Shown piece by piece: positions 1 through 8,510 of a stretch of DNA of 36,217 nt. The stretch is from CAYMWF01 sp964394085 [NCBI: uncultured Gemmatimonadota bacterium] (GTDB lineage: Bacteria; GCA-2686955; CAYMWF01). The notes under the pieces are model-generated. The model was not told where the DNA came from. It saw nothing but the letters and a program-made list of their open reading frames with translations, and did no database searches. The number at the start of each line of letters is the position of its first letter. The stretch's first letter is position 1. A program made the position numbers and the translations under genes. The stretch covers positions 15,582-51,798 of the forward strand of contig CAYMWF010000038.1 of NCBI GenBank assembly GCA_964394085.1, read 5' to 3'.

Positions 1-42
1 GCTCTCAGCTCTCAGCTCTCAGCTCTCAGCTCTCAGCTCTCG
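1..42. repeat. Heptanucleotide tandem repeat (GCTCTCA)n
   Basis: Five perfect copies of GCTCTCA and one copy ending in G fill the first 42 bases and may continue past the left edge. The plus strand has no stop codon in any frame of the repeat. One frame, reading Ala-Leu-Ser-Ser-Gln-Leu-Ser per three units, runs directly into the signal peptide of the downstream secreted protein. Seven is not a multiple of three, so gain or loss of a copy would shift the frame. Confidence 0.9.
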
Positions 43-2383
43 ATTCGCATTTCGCGGCGCACTGCTTATTATCCTTCTGATTCCTGTTGCTCTCCCGATA
101 TTTATTTTTGAGCCTGCGAATGCCGAGGATGATTGGTTCGAATTGAAGTATATAGTCGACCCGATCGACGGCGAAGGTTATCGCTGGGTTCTCGACAATC
201 CATTTGAGCAGGATCAGGCTTCGAATTTCGTATGTCTCGGCGTGTACGGTTTGTACGGAGCCGGCTTCCGAGACGGCCAAGCATATCCAGAACTCTTATG
301 GGGCGAGTATCAACGCGGATCCGAAGCGGAGAGCAGGGAAGCCTGGCTCTCGGACCAGGTCAAGTTCATGTTCAAAAACAACATAAACATTCTGGGACCC
401 AAAGGTAGTTTCTATCCCGGCGAAACGAAGTGGTTCGATAAGAATGCCAGGAAGAGGTACGATTACGAAGATTGCGAGTGTAAAGACACGCCGGCTCCCG
501 TTTATAAAAATAAGGAAGCGGGCCCGAGCGTGAACCTGCACAAGATAATAAACGAGTATATCACCTCGTATCATAATGCCGATCCCTCGGTGTACCCGAG
601 ACCCTACTTCCCGTACATGGCGTATGTCTATATTACCACTCCGACGTTTGAAGCCGATTTGACCGCGAGGGAGGGCACGGTAATGCCCGGATGGCACATG
701 GTGCCGGATCTCTGGCACGACCTGTTCTGGGATGAAGCGATGCTTAAAGCGTTCCTCGTGCTTTCAGACGGAGTGGAGATAGAAGACAGGTGGGCTTACA
801 GCAATGTCGCTATCGATGCTCCCTATGTGTCATTTCATGGAGGACCTGACGAGACCGAACCGGTACTCGTTGTACCGGGTCACTGGAAATGTCACAGACC
901 AGCAGGACTATTCAACAAGAAGCAGGTGGTCGCCGTGAGCCTGGGATACGATGTACCGTGGAAATGGCGGACGCCGGAAGCCTCCTGGGATCATATCATG
1001 TACCAGCGCACGTGGATCAGGGCGCTTCTCGCTCAGAAATATAGACCTGATCCCCCAAATCCCGTCCCTTACGGTTACAAACCGATACCACCGGCTCGTA
1101 CGGCATTCGTCGAAGCGATGATTGAGCAGGTCGGAATAAACAATATCGCCGCCTGGAATGACAAATATCCGGATTTTGCAGTATCATACTGGTACTTGGC
1201 CGACGATCCCGCTCCCGAGCCTGATCCTGAAGACAATCTCGAGACCAGGGATCTTACGGGCGGGTATGGAGGCGAAAGTGACTATTTCAGGTTCTCGGAG
1301 GACTGCTTTCCGGGTGAAGAGCCCGGCTCCGAATATGACTCTTTCGGGGATTGGCTTCGCCATTATGAAGATCCGCGGGATCCTGATCTCGGTGAAATAC
1401 TGCTTACCGACGACGCTGAATATTTCACACTGAAAATGTCGGAGAAATACCATGAAACGGCGATAGACGCCATCCGCTTTTTCGATCCAAATCACTTGAT
1501 CTTTTCGGAGTGCGACAACTGGCTCGCAGGGTCGCATCCCACTAAGTATAAACCGGTCTACCAGCTAAATCAGATTCTTCACTCGGAAGGGGAGTTCAAC
1601 GAGGAACCCGGGGACAAGATCTCGGCCATCGTGTCCCAGATCTACCCGAACGTGCCCGAGAGAGGAGTGGAGTATCCTCCGGATATCGACTTGATTTCTT
1701 ATCATTCTCGAGCTAACGAGTTCGTCAATATCCAGCTGACCCTGCTCGACGAGGGTAAAATAAGTACACCGTTCCCGGTATTGGTCGGGTCGTTCACCCT
1801 GAACGCCAACTGGGAAAAAGGATGGAGCTACAATTGGGAAGAGGGAGGAGAGCAGAATTGCCCCATCCAGGGTGAACCAAGGGTAGATCAGGACTGGCTG
1901 AAGTTCGCTCCGGTTCCCCACGGCTGGGACAACAATGAGAAGGAATGCCTGAACCCGAAGAAATACGGAAGAAGCAGCACCGAGACAGGGCTACTGAGGA
2001 ACTGGGATGACGATGACTTTCATAACGGCCGGGGAGACGATTATAAAATCGTAACATCATCCCTTACGGAAGATATTGAGTATGAAGGAGATAATTTCAT
2101 TTTTTTCATAGGCGCAGTCTGGCACGATTATTACGACAACGGGCTGGATGATGGTGAAGGTACACAGGCATCGAGCAACTGGGGTTTCGTCAACTCGATG
2201 GAGCCTCTCTGGTGCGATTGCCCCCAAGGCGATTGCCCACAATATAAGCAGCTTCACGAGAAGGCTCAAAACAGGGCGGGGTCGATTCAGAAATGGATAT
2301 CCGGTGAGTCGTGGAGCAAGCAGGGTGAGTTCCCCGATCCACCTGAGACTCATGACGATTTCGGCCAGTACGAAATAGAATAA
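2..2383 (+). CDS. Secreted glycoside-hydrolase-like protein, 5' end outside window
   Basis: A conventional call would start at the TTG at 143. The same frame, however, stays open to the left edge and encodes a clear export signal. After Arg-Phe-Ala-Phe-Arg (from 41) comes a hydrophobic stretch at 56-112 and an Ala-Asn-Ala cleavage site at 116-124, followed by acidic mature sequence. No ATG, GTG or TTG lies between the heptamer repeat and 143, so the true start must lie in or upstream of the repeat. The mature protein is about 750 residues. Phrases such as AAWNDKYP, VSYWYLADDP and, later, DAIRFFDPNHLIF resemble strand ends of TIM-barrel glycoside hydrolases, where a similar IRxxDPNHL segment is common. 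I could not assign a family and the catalytic residues are not certain. The enzymatic reading is an inference; export across the inner membrane is well supported. Confidence 0.7.
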   Translation, partial: LSALSSQLSALSSRFAFRGALLIILLIPVALPIFIFEPANAEDDWFELKYIVDPIDGEGYRWVLDNPFEQDQASNFVCLGVYGLYGAGFRDGQAYPELLWGEYQRGSEAESREAWLSDQVKFMFKNNINILGPKGSFYPGETKWFDKNARKRYDYEDCECKDTPAPVYKNKEAGPSVNLHKIINEYITSYHNADPSVYPRPYFPYMAYVYITTPTFEADLTAREGTVMPGWHMVPDLWHDLFWDEAMLKAFLVLSDGVEIEDRWAYSNVAIDAPYVSFHGGPDETEPVLVVPGHWKCHRPAGLFNKKQVVAVSLGYDVPWKWRTPEASWDHIMYQRTWIRALLAQKYRPDPPNPVPYGYKPIPPARTAFVEAMIEQVGINNIAAWNDKYPDFAVSYWYLADDPAPEPDPEDNLETRDLTGGYGGESDYFRFSEDCFPGEEPGSEYDSFGDWLRHYEDPRDPDLGEILLTDDAEYFTLKMSEKYHETAIDAIRFFDPNHLIFSECDNWLAGSHPTKYKPVYQLNQILHSEGEFNEEPGDKISAIVSQIYPNVPERGVEYPPDIDLISYHSRANEFVNIQLTLLDEGKISTPFPVLVGSFTLNANWEKGWSYNWEEGGEQNCPIQGEPRVDQDWLKFAPVPHGWDNNEKECLNPKKYGRSSTETGLLRNWDDDDFHNGRGDDYKIVTSSLTEDIEYEGDNFIFFIGAVWHDYYDNGLDDGEGTQASSNWGFVNSMEPLWCDCPQGDCPQYKQLHEKAQNRAGSIQKWISGESWSKQGEFPDPPETHDDFGQYEIE

Positions 2384-2455
2384 ACGGATGGAACCGCTCT
2401 TCGGCTCCTGGTCGGAGAGCGGGGTTCAATGAACAACCCGGTCGGGAGAAGTAAC

Positions 2456-5104
2456 ATGAACGGGTCATTACGGTTCTATTTCCGTGGTTACCGTTGGACG
2501 CGAACTCTTCACAGACTGCTTCTGGGTGTCGCGCTCCTGTCAGGGGCGGTGAATTCCGATGTTTACAGCCTGGACCGCATCCCGCCCCCGCCGCCGCCTA
2601 TCCAGGCATTGATCGACAGTGCGTCGACAGGGGACACGGTTTTCGTGTCTCCCGGCACCTACTTCGAGAACATCGACTACCTGGGCAAGGCTATCGTGGT
2701 AAAGAGCCTGGAAGGGCCTGAGAACACGGTAATAGACGGGAGCTATAATGGAAGCACGGTCTCTTTCTGCGACTGCGAAGATACATTGAGCGTGCTGGAT
2801 GGATTTACTGTCAGGCATGGAACCGGAACGAAGCATTACAATATCCCAAGAGGAGGAGGTGTTGATGCATATCAATCATCATGTAAATTATTGACTTGTA
2901 TAATTGAGGAGAACAGGTGCGGCATCACACCGGAGGAGGGATATGGTGGTGGAGTAGAACTCAATTACGGCACCTTAGTTATGAACGATTGCATTGTCAG
3001 AAATAACACCGCAACGAAATTTGGGGGCGGACTCTGTCTTGGTGCTGTAGAAGGTTATATATCAAACTGCCTGATAATGAACAATGAAACCACCGGTTAC
3101 TTTTCTGAAACCTCCTATCGAGGCGGCAGGGGAGGCGGTTTATACGTTAGCAGCGGCAACGAATTCATCATACAGAAAAATCTCTTTTCGTGTAATACCT
3201 GTACGAGACCTGACGGCGAGTACAACGAAACCTGGGCCGGTGCTTTGATGTGTACCAAAAGCGTTGCATTGATTCGCAATAACCTGTTCATCGGCAACGC
3301 AGCGGTTTACGGCGGCGCCGTATACGTTGCCGGGGAATGCAATGGAACGACCCTGACCAGAAACCTGTTCCTGGAAAACAGTGCGGGTGATTACTGGGAG
3401 AGTGGCGCTGGCGGAGGCATTTATGCCAATGGAGGTGATGCGGATCCTGCGATCCAGAACAATACATTCGTACGGAACGGTTCGTATCGGGGTCTCGAAA
3501 ACGAGCCGAGGGCGGGTTCCATAGGCCATTACAGAAGCGGGGGATGCGTAGCGAACAACATCGTGACCGAGACCCTGTCAGGGTTCGCCTGCAATATCAA
3601 ATACGCGATCAACCACCACAACTGCTACTGGGACAACGCCGACGGCGACGTCTATTACCCGGGAGAGGGCGCGATCTTCCTGGACCCGTGCTTCATCAAC
3701 GGCGGTCGATACAACTTCCACCTTTCGCCTTCGTCCCCCTGCATAGACGCCGGATGGGATCCGGGTCTAGGTGAAACGAAATGCGGCGAAGAATACGACA
3801 TCGGGGCCTTCGAGTTCTGCGGCATCCCGACGGCGATTCCGTGGTACAACATGCTGCACCCGGTTATCGCCGTGTCCGACTCTTTCTTCTGGGAGGCCGG
3901 GCTCGAGGGTAGTGAGAGTCGGTCGGACACCCTCGTCATCAGGAACAAGGGAGTTCGGGACCTCGAGTATTCGGTCGACACACCCTCCGTAGACTGGCTC
4001 GAGGTGGAGGGAGCCCTGGAGGGCGTGCTGCGTCCGAATATAATCGCCAGGATTATGCTTCATTACGATAATGGCGGTCTGACAATAGGCGCATATATTG
4101 ATACGATGCTCATCGAGTCGAACGACCCGCATCGTCCCCTGCTGAAATTGCCCGTATCACTTTCCATCTACTCCCACGGCACAATCCGCGTGCCGGAGGT
4201 CATGCCGACAATCCGTTCCGCCGTCGAGGTGGCCGCGGACGGCGACACTGTGCTGGTTTCTCCCGGCACATACGCCGGCGAAGAGAACCGCGAAATAAAC
4301 TTCCTGGGAAAGGCGATCGTTCTGAAGTCGGGGTATCCCCATACAGAGACGGTCATCGACTGCGGAGGCCTGGGAAGAGGTCTCATTTTCGATTCGGGCG
4401 AGACCGTCGATTCCCGGGTCGAGGGGTTCGTGATAAGGAACGGATATCACGAATCTCAGGGCGGCGGCATCTACTGTTATGAATCGTCGCCTGTAATACT
4501 CGGCTGCAGGATCGAGGATTGCGGAGCGGGCGCCGAAGGCGGGGGAATCTACATCAGGAGGGGCGCGCCCTCCCTGGAAAGATGCCGGGTGACAGGCTGC
4601 AGCACCGAGAACGGCGGCGGTATCCGTCTCTACCTGTGCACGTTCAACGTTCTGAACTGCACCATCGCCGACAATTCCGCCGGGAACAAGGGCGGCGGTT
4701 TCTTTTCATACAACTCAAACCTGTATATATCGAACAGCATCATCCGCGGCAACACCGCGACTTCGATAGACTATTACGGCGACACGCCCACGATCACCTT
4801 TACGAATATTGAAGGGGGCTGGCAGGGAGAAGGCAACATCGACCTGCCGGCGATGTTCGCGGGCGGCGGCGACTACTCGCTCCTGGAAGGCTCCCCCTGC
4901 ATCGACGCCGGCAATCCAGAAACCCCGAACATCCCCTGGGGCGGAGCGAGACGAGACATGGGCGCCCTCGAGTTCGACAAGGGCTGGTACCTCGACGGAT
5001 CGGGGAACTTTGTCCGCAAACCAATCCTTCTCAACCGGAATCCGGACCAGCGCCATCGATCTCCCGAAATCTCATACCGGGTCCCCGCGAATCTGATCCC
5101 CTGA
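2456..5104 (+). CDS. Secreted tandem right-handed parallel beta-helix protein
   Basis: The ATG at 2456 is preferred over an in-frame ATG at 2429 because GGGAGAAG lies just upstream of it; this gives 882 residues. An Arg-rich start and the hydrophobic run LLLGVALLSGAV form a signal peptide. Two homologous halves follow. Each opens with a GDTVxVSPGTY segment and a LGKAIVxKS segment (around 2630-2710 and 4230-4335). Each then has Gly-rich, Asn-rich coils of a pectin-lyase-type beta-helix and ends in SPCIDAG plus (D)(I/M)GA(F/L)EF. Between the halves (about 3860-4170) is an Ig-like segment with IESNDPHRPLLKLPVSL, typical of ASH/BACON-like surface domains. The last residues contain EISYRVPAN, reminiscent of the start of a secretion/sorting C-terminal domain, but the chain stops there. 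Such proteins bind or cleave polysaccharides or act as surface scaffolds; no active site is evident. Codon use is clearly more AT-rich around 2830-3270. Confidence 0.85.
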   Translation: MNGSLRFYFRGYRWTRTLHRLLLGVALLSGAVNSDVYSLDRIPPPPPPIQALIDSASTGDTVFVSPGTYFENIDYLGKAIVVKSLEGPENTVIDGSYNGSTVSFCDCEDTLSVLDGFTVRHGTGTKHYNIPRGGGVDAYQSSCKLLTCIIEENRCGITPEEGYGGGVELNYGTLVMNDCIVRNNTATKFGGGLCLGAVEGYISNCLIMNNETTGYFSETSYRGGRGGGLYVSSGNEFIIQKNLFSCNTCTRPDGEYNETWAGALMCTKSVALIRNNLFIGNAAVYGGAVYVAGECNGTTLTRNLFLENSAGDYWESGAGGGIYANGGDADPAIQNNTFVRNGSYRGLENEPRAGSIGHYRSGGCVANNIVTETLSGFACNIKYAINHHNCYWDNADGDVYYPGEGAIFLDPCFINGGRYNFHLSPSSPCIDAGWDPGLGETKCGEEYDIGAFEFCGIPTAIPWYNMLHPVIAVSDSFFWEAGLEGSESRSDTLVIRNKGVRDLEYSVDTPSVDWLEVEGALEGVLRPNIIARIMLHYDNGGLTIGAYIDTMLIESNDPHRPLLKLPVSLSIYSHGTIRVPEVMPTIRSAVEVAADGDTVLVSPGTYAGEENREINFLGKAIVLKSGYPHTETVIDCGGLGRGLIFDSGETVDSRVEGFVIRNGYHESQGGGIYCYESSPVILGCRIEDCGAGAEGGGIYIRRGAPSLERCRVTGCSTENGGGIRLYLCTFNVLNCTIADNSAGNKGGGFFSYNSNLYISNSIIRGNTATSIDYYGDTPTITFTNIEGGWQGEGNIDLPAMFAGGGDYSLLEGSPCIDAGNPETPNIPWGGARRDMGALEFDKGWYLDGSGNFVRKPILLNRNPDQRHRSPEISYRVPANLIP

Positions 5105-5354
5105 TTCACCAGTCTGTATTTCAGCGTATCACTAGTTTTATCGAACCCGCTTAACTCATATTACGAATCTCACAGGTTTCAATCCGATAGCAGGATACGG
5201 TTCCGCGTTATTCGCAGACCATACAGGGCGAACGGGACATTCATTCAGGCAACTCTTTCCCCTGCTCCCGTCACCGCGAATTTGAAGAGGGAGCGCCTTT
5301 CCGCCAGGCGGACATAGCGGAGTCATCCGGGGAGGGGGTCAGACGGTCGATACT

Positions 5355-5372
5355 CGGGAACACGTGTTCCCG
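5355..5372. repeat. 18-bp perfect palindrome
   Basis: CGGGAACACGTGTTCCCG is identical to its own reverse complement, centred on the E-box-like core CACGTG. It sits in a gene-free interval, about 250 bases after the stop of the beta-helix gene and 600 bases before hypA. A dimeric regulator operator or cruciform is possible, but no nearby gene clearly owns it. Confidence 0.6.
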
Positions 5373-5876
5373 CTCGGGGCCGTAAAAACATTGTAACCTC
5401 CACCGGCTGAAGGGGTTGTTGCGGGGGCGACACTTCCCGAGCAGGGCTGGGACTGGGAGCGTGTGCGACCAGCGGGTTGGGAGGGATCAGAAGCGCTGAT
5501 GTCTGAGCTGCAGGATGGCGGGAAGCTGCGAGCGGGTGCGAGCAGCGCGGGAAGAGAACAGCGAGTTTCAGCGTTTCCCGGAGCGAGGGTTAGCAGAGCA
5601 GGATGACACAGCGTGCTCCGCAGGGCGGGAAGGCGTTCCCTCTTCGCATTGTTCGTGTCGGAATTCCTGCAGTCAATTTCCCGCCTCGAACCGCAGTCGA
5701 TACCGTATCTTCGAGTAACGCGGCGGAAATCCGGGGTAAACCCATTTACGATGCTTCCATGTCTCTATGATAATCAATTCACTTCCAGGCATCGCAAATA
5801 GCTCCCTGCAGCCGGAGGAATTTCACCCGTCGGATACGACACGGCGGATGCGTTGACAGGGGCGGCGCAATAAAAC

Positions 5877-5905
5877 TTGACAGAGGAACGAGAAGCAGTT
5901 GTGAT
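5877..5905 (+). promoter_or_regulatory. Candidate sigma-70-type promoter for hypA
   Basis: A perfect TTGACA (5877-5882) is followed after 17 bases by TGTGAT (5900-5905), matching four of six bases of the -10 consensus. This lies about 75 bases upstream of the hypA start. A second TTGACA at 5853-5858 has no matching -10 box at good spacing. Confidence 0.4.
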
Positions 5906-5979
5906 CTGCTAGATCCGCTCCTGATCTGATGGAAACAGGGGTATTCATCGGCGGGAACCTGCCCGCGAAGGGGTTGAAA

Positions 5980-6369
5980 ATGCACGAAATGGGAATCGCC
6001 CGAAGCATCGTCGAGATAGCGATCTCGGCGATACCTCCGGAAATCGAGAACCCGCGGATCGAACGGGTCAACTTGAGGATCGGAAGGCTTACCGCCGTGA
6101 TGCCGGAGAGCCTGCGTTTCTGTTTCGGCATCGCCGCCAGTGAGACGCCGCTTGCCGGCGCCATGCTCGACATTGAAGAAACCCCGATCGTGGCCGAGTG
6201 CGGCGAATGCGGCGGGAAAACGACGATGGAACAGCCGCCGTTCGTCTGCGGTTTCTGCGGTTGCAACAGGATAACAATTGTATCGGGACGCGAACTCGCC
6301 GTTCTCTCCATCGAGATGGAAGATCCCGAAACGGGAACAGCTGCGGAGGGTGACAGGCTGGGTGGTTGA
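5980..6369 (+). CDS. hypA: Hydrogenase nickel incorporation protein HypA
   Basis: The 129-residue protein delivers nickel, with HypB, to the large subunit of [NiFe]-hydrogenase in the cytoplasm. It begins MHEMGIA, the conserved N-terminus in which His2 binds nickel. The structural zinc site is present as two CxxC pairs, Cys74/77 and Cys90/93, separated by 12 residues. The ATG at 5980 is chosen over one at 5929 because the family begins exactly MHE and because AAGGGG lies at the right distance. The gene stands alone on the plus strand, with the LolA-like gene converging on it. Its natural client, the MvhA large subunit, is encoded about 20 kb downstream, and hypB-F are not in the window. The C-terminal tail after residue 113 is a short non-conserved acidic extension. 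Confidence 0.95.
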   Translation: MHEMGIARSIVEIAISAIPPEIENPRIERVNLRIGRLTAVMPESLRFCFGIAASETPLAGAMLDIEETPIVAECGECGGKTTMEQPPFVCGFCGCNRITIVSGRELAVLSIEMEDPETGTAAEGDRLGG

Positions 6370-6447
6370 ATCGTCGAGAATCTTCGGGGAAGTCGAATCG
6401 CCTGGAAACTTCGGGAAAATTGAATCGCCGGGGAACTTCCCGGCGTT
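6367..6447. repeat. Three imperfect 27-bp tandem repeats
   Basis: Units begin at 6367, 6394 and 6421, exactly 27 bases apart, each starting (T/C)GAATCG and continuing with a GGGAA..CTTC-like core. The array starts in the stop codon of hypA and fills the gap to the convergent LolA-like gene. The third unit contains a strong hairpin. Confidence 0.75.
6426..6445. terminator. Hairpin between convergent genes, possible bidirectional terminator
   Basis: CGCCGGG and CCCGGCG form a perfect 7-bp GC stem around the loop GAACTT, between the ends of hypA (+) and the LolA-like gene (-). There is no strong T tract immediately after it on either strand, so intrinsic termination is plausible but unproven. 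It lies within the third copy of the 27-bp repeat. Confidence 0.45.
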
Positions 6448-6457
6448 CCGGAGCACC

Positions 6458-7195
6458 TTATTTTCTGAGCGCCGCTTTCGAAAACAGATGCTCCGGGATT
6501 TCCACATCGAATTCGATGGAGTCTATTATCAGTTCGGTTCCCTTGCCCCTTGACAGGGCATCCTTGAAAACCATCCTCCTGGGATACCATCGCTGATCAA
6601 CCTGGAACATCTCGAGTATCTCCGCCGTCTTAAGGAGTTTTCCGCTCTTGGCGAACCGGTCTTCCCGAAGCGCGAGCATCCTCTCCTTGTCCACCCATAT
6701 TTTCCGCGAGTGGTAAGCTGCGTCTTCGACGACGGCGGTCAGTTTAATCACCCAGCAATCACGTTCGAGTAAAAATTCGGATCCGATGATTTCAGCAGCG
6801 TATGTATCCGCCAGCCGGCGGTCTTCCAGCATATCCTCGTAGGAAAAATCCGAGCCCATCATCGACTGGCGCAGCATGTGCCCGGCTATCCGGATGATAC
6901 GATCCGACTGCGGCGAGTACATCCAGAGCTGGTCTCCCAGTTTCAGCATCTTGGTGCCCTTCTCCCGGGTCGGCGCCAGGTACTCGCTGAAAGATTTTTC
7001 CGAGCCCTCGACCCATGATTTCGCAGTCATGGTGCGGTCGCCGCGGCGGCCGTGGACTATCATGGTGTAGGTGGCCGATCGATTGCCGGCGATAGTGTTT
7101 TCGTCGATCAATTCAAGTATTTCGGCGCTGGTGGGCGTTTCAGCCGACACGGTGACCGGCAGAATTCCAAGCAGGAGGATAAGCACGAGTTTCAT
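6458..7195 (-). CDS. LolA-like outer membrane lipoprotein-sorting protein
   Basis: The 245-residue product starts at 7195, where AAAAGGATT lies eight bases upstream; a longer frame to 7291 would add an unlikely polar extension in front of the signal peptide. The leader MKLVLILLLGILPVTVSA ends in a standard cleavage site, so the protein is periplasmic. The central part, with EYLAPTREKGTKMLKLGDQ, LWMYSPQSDRIIRI and SDFSYEDM, is the hallmark of the LolA/LppX-fold lipoprotein-sorting family commonly encoded beside MMPL or ABC exporters. It is the last gene of a five-gene minus-strand cluster with two FtsX-like permeases, an ATPase and an outer-membrane barrel. The likely role is carrying a lipoprotein or lipid from the exporter to the outer membrane. 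The substrate is unknown. Confidence 0.85.
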   Translation of the reverse strand: MKLVLILLLGILPVTVSAETPTSAEILELIDENTIAGNRSATYTMIVHGRRGDRTMTAKSWVEGSEKSFSEYLAPTREKGTKMLKLGDQLWMYSPQSDRIIRIAGHMLRQSMMGSDFSYEDMLEDRRLADTYAAEIIGSEFLLERDCWVIKLTAVVEDAAYHSRKIWVDKERMLALREDRFAKSGKLLKTAEILEMFQVDQRWYPRRMVFKDALSRGKGTELIIDSIEFDVEIPEHLFSKAALRK

Positions 7196-7235
7196 AAACC
7201 AATCCTTTTGCGAACTCCGATTCCGGGATTCGTGA

Positions 7236-8510
7236 TCAGACTTCCAGCTCCTTGAAGAGCTGGGCCGTCCGGCGTTTGTAGATTCCGACACCTGACAGCG
7301 CCGTGCCGAGAACCGTAGCGAACAGGCCGGGGAAGAAGCCGATATACAAGGTTTCGGTGGTGATGCGCGCCCGTATCACCGCCGGAAACATCATGTTCAC
7401 ATTTTTTATCAGTGAGCTGATATCCCATCCCTGCGTCTGCAGCCACCAGGCTAATCCCAATCCGAGGGCGGTTCCCAGAACCGACCCCGCGAGTCCGATA
7501 CATACCGATTCGTAAATCATCGAACGATACACGTGACCTTTATGTTCTCCGATGGCCAGGCGAAGGCCTACTTCTCCGTACCGGCGCAAGCCCCCCAGAA
7601 GACCTACATTCCAGAGGACTACGGACATCAGCGATACAAAAACAAACACGAGAATTCCTGAAAAATATTCGCCCATTTCCAGGTAGTCCGCCAGGTTGCT
7701 CGTCTCTTTCAGCGTGCCCATCACCGGAGCGAATTCATCCTCCACATCCGTATAGCCGGCATTGAATCCGTCCACCATCAGGGCGGCTTCTTCATCATCG
7801 TAAATCAGGTTTTCCCGGTAACCCAGGATTTCTCCGCAGGCATCCTCCATGTCGAGGGCTCGCTGAATGTCGGTTATATCCGCGATCACGGCGCCGCGGT
7901 CCATGATCAGAATTCCGAAACGGATCGTGCCGGCTACCGTGAAATTGTGCATGGCCATGCTGCCGTACATGGTGGAGGTGAGCAGTGTGGCGGATTCGCC
8001 CGGTTGAACCTCCAGCCTCCCGGCCAGCTCATCGCTGATCAGGATTTCGCCGGGAGTCCGTGGCATCCGCCCCCTGACCAGCGCGTTTTCTATATTCAGG
8101 GTTTCGATTTCCCCCGTTCGGGGCGAAAGAAGATCAACACCCATTCCGAATACCGGACCCTGGGAACGTGTCTCGCCGAACTCATCGGGAATGTCGAGCA
8201 GCCCTCCGAACTGAATCCGTTTCACCCATGTCATTTCGGGATACCGCCGCTCCAGATCGGCCGTTATTCGCTCTACTCCGAGCAGGGCCAGGTCATTGGG
8301 CTTCTGGTCTTCGTTTTCGGCATAAGCCCTGCTCATCACCTTCACGTGCCCCGTGGCGAACCGGGCGGTGGAATCGACCAGCTCGCTGAATACGCCTTCC
8401 ATGTATGCATGCATAAAAACCGTAATAGCTACGCCGATGGTGACGATCAGGATGGGAATGAGGCTGCGCTGCCGGTCGCGCAGCAGTCCGTTTACCAGAA
8501 ATCTTATCAC
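7236..8510 (-). CDS. FtsX/MacB-type ABC transporter permease (second subunit)
   Basis: The 424-residue inner-membrane protein has the LolC/LolE/MacB layout: one N-terminal transmembrane segment (LIPILIVTIGVAITVFMHAY), a large periplasmic domain, and three C-terminal segments with the FtsX motif region (GLRLAIGEHKGHVYRSMIYE, then GLAGSVLGTALGLGLAWWL). The start overlaps the stop of the preceding permease gene by four bases (ATGA type), showing translational coupling. With the 8507-9679 permease and the 9676-10395 ATPase it forms a heteromeric LolCDE-like mechanotransmission exporter. It ends 40 bases before the LolA-like gene, a natural periplasmic acceptor. Confidence 0.88.
   Translation of the reverse strand: MIRFLVNGLLRDRQRSLIPILIVTIGVAITVFMHAYMEGVFSELVDSTARFATGHVKVMSRAYAENEDQKPNDLALLGVERITADLERRYPEMTWVKRIQFGGLLDIPDEFGETRSQGPVFGMGVDLLSPRTGEIETLNIENALVRGRMPRTPGEILISDELAGRLEVQPGESATLLTSTMYGSMAMHNFTVAGTIRFGILIMDRGAVIADITDIQRALDMEDACGEILGYRENLIYDDEEAALMVDGFNAGYTDVEDEFAPVMGTLKETSNLADYLEMGEYFSGILVFVFVSLMSVVLWNVGLLGGLRRYGEVGLRLAIGEHKGHVYRSMIYESVCIGLAGSVLGTALGLGLAWWLQTQGWDISSLIKNVNMMFPAVIRARITTETLYIGFFPGLFATVLGTALSGVGIYKRRTAQLFKELEV

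Larger units (their letters stand above)
5105..5979. other. Gene-free GC-rich interval
   Basis: About 875 bases between the beta-helix gene and hypA hold no convincing coding sequence. Possible short reading frames (5515-5718, 5613-5801) lack ribosome binding sites and protein-like composition. Visible structure includes an 18-bp perfect palindrome at 5355-5372, a small hairpin (ATCAG/CTGAT) near 5488-5502, and the octamer GCGGGAAG repeated three times between 5515 and 5630. The right end carries a likely promoter for hypA. The interval could be a decayed gene or a structured RNA; I cannot tell which. Confidence 0.6.

Noticed and set aside
143-145. TTG at 143 as the start of the first gene
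   Set aside because: The in-frame sequence upstream encodes a complete signal peptide, so translation must begin further left.
5515-5801. Two short plus-strand frames between the beta-helix gene and hypA
   Set aside because: No ribosome binding site, no recognisable protein, and Arg/Ser-rich composition as expected of GC-rich non-coding DNA.
5779-6590. Long minus-strand frames opposite hypA
   Set aside because: They are antisense to a confidently identified hypA and continue only because of GC-rich codon structure.
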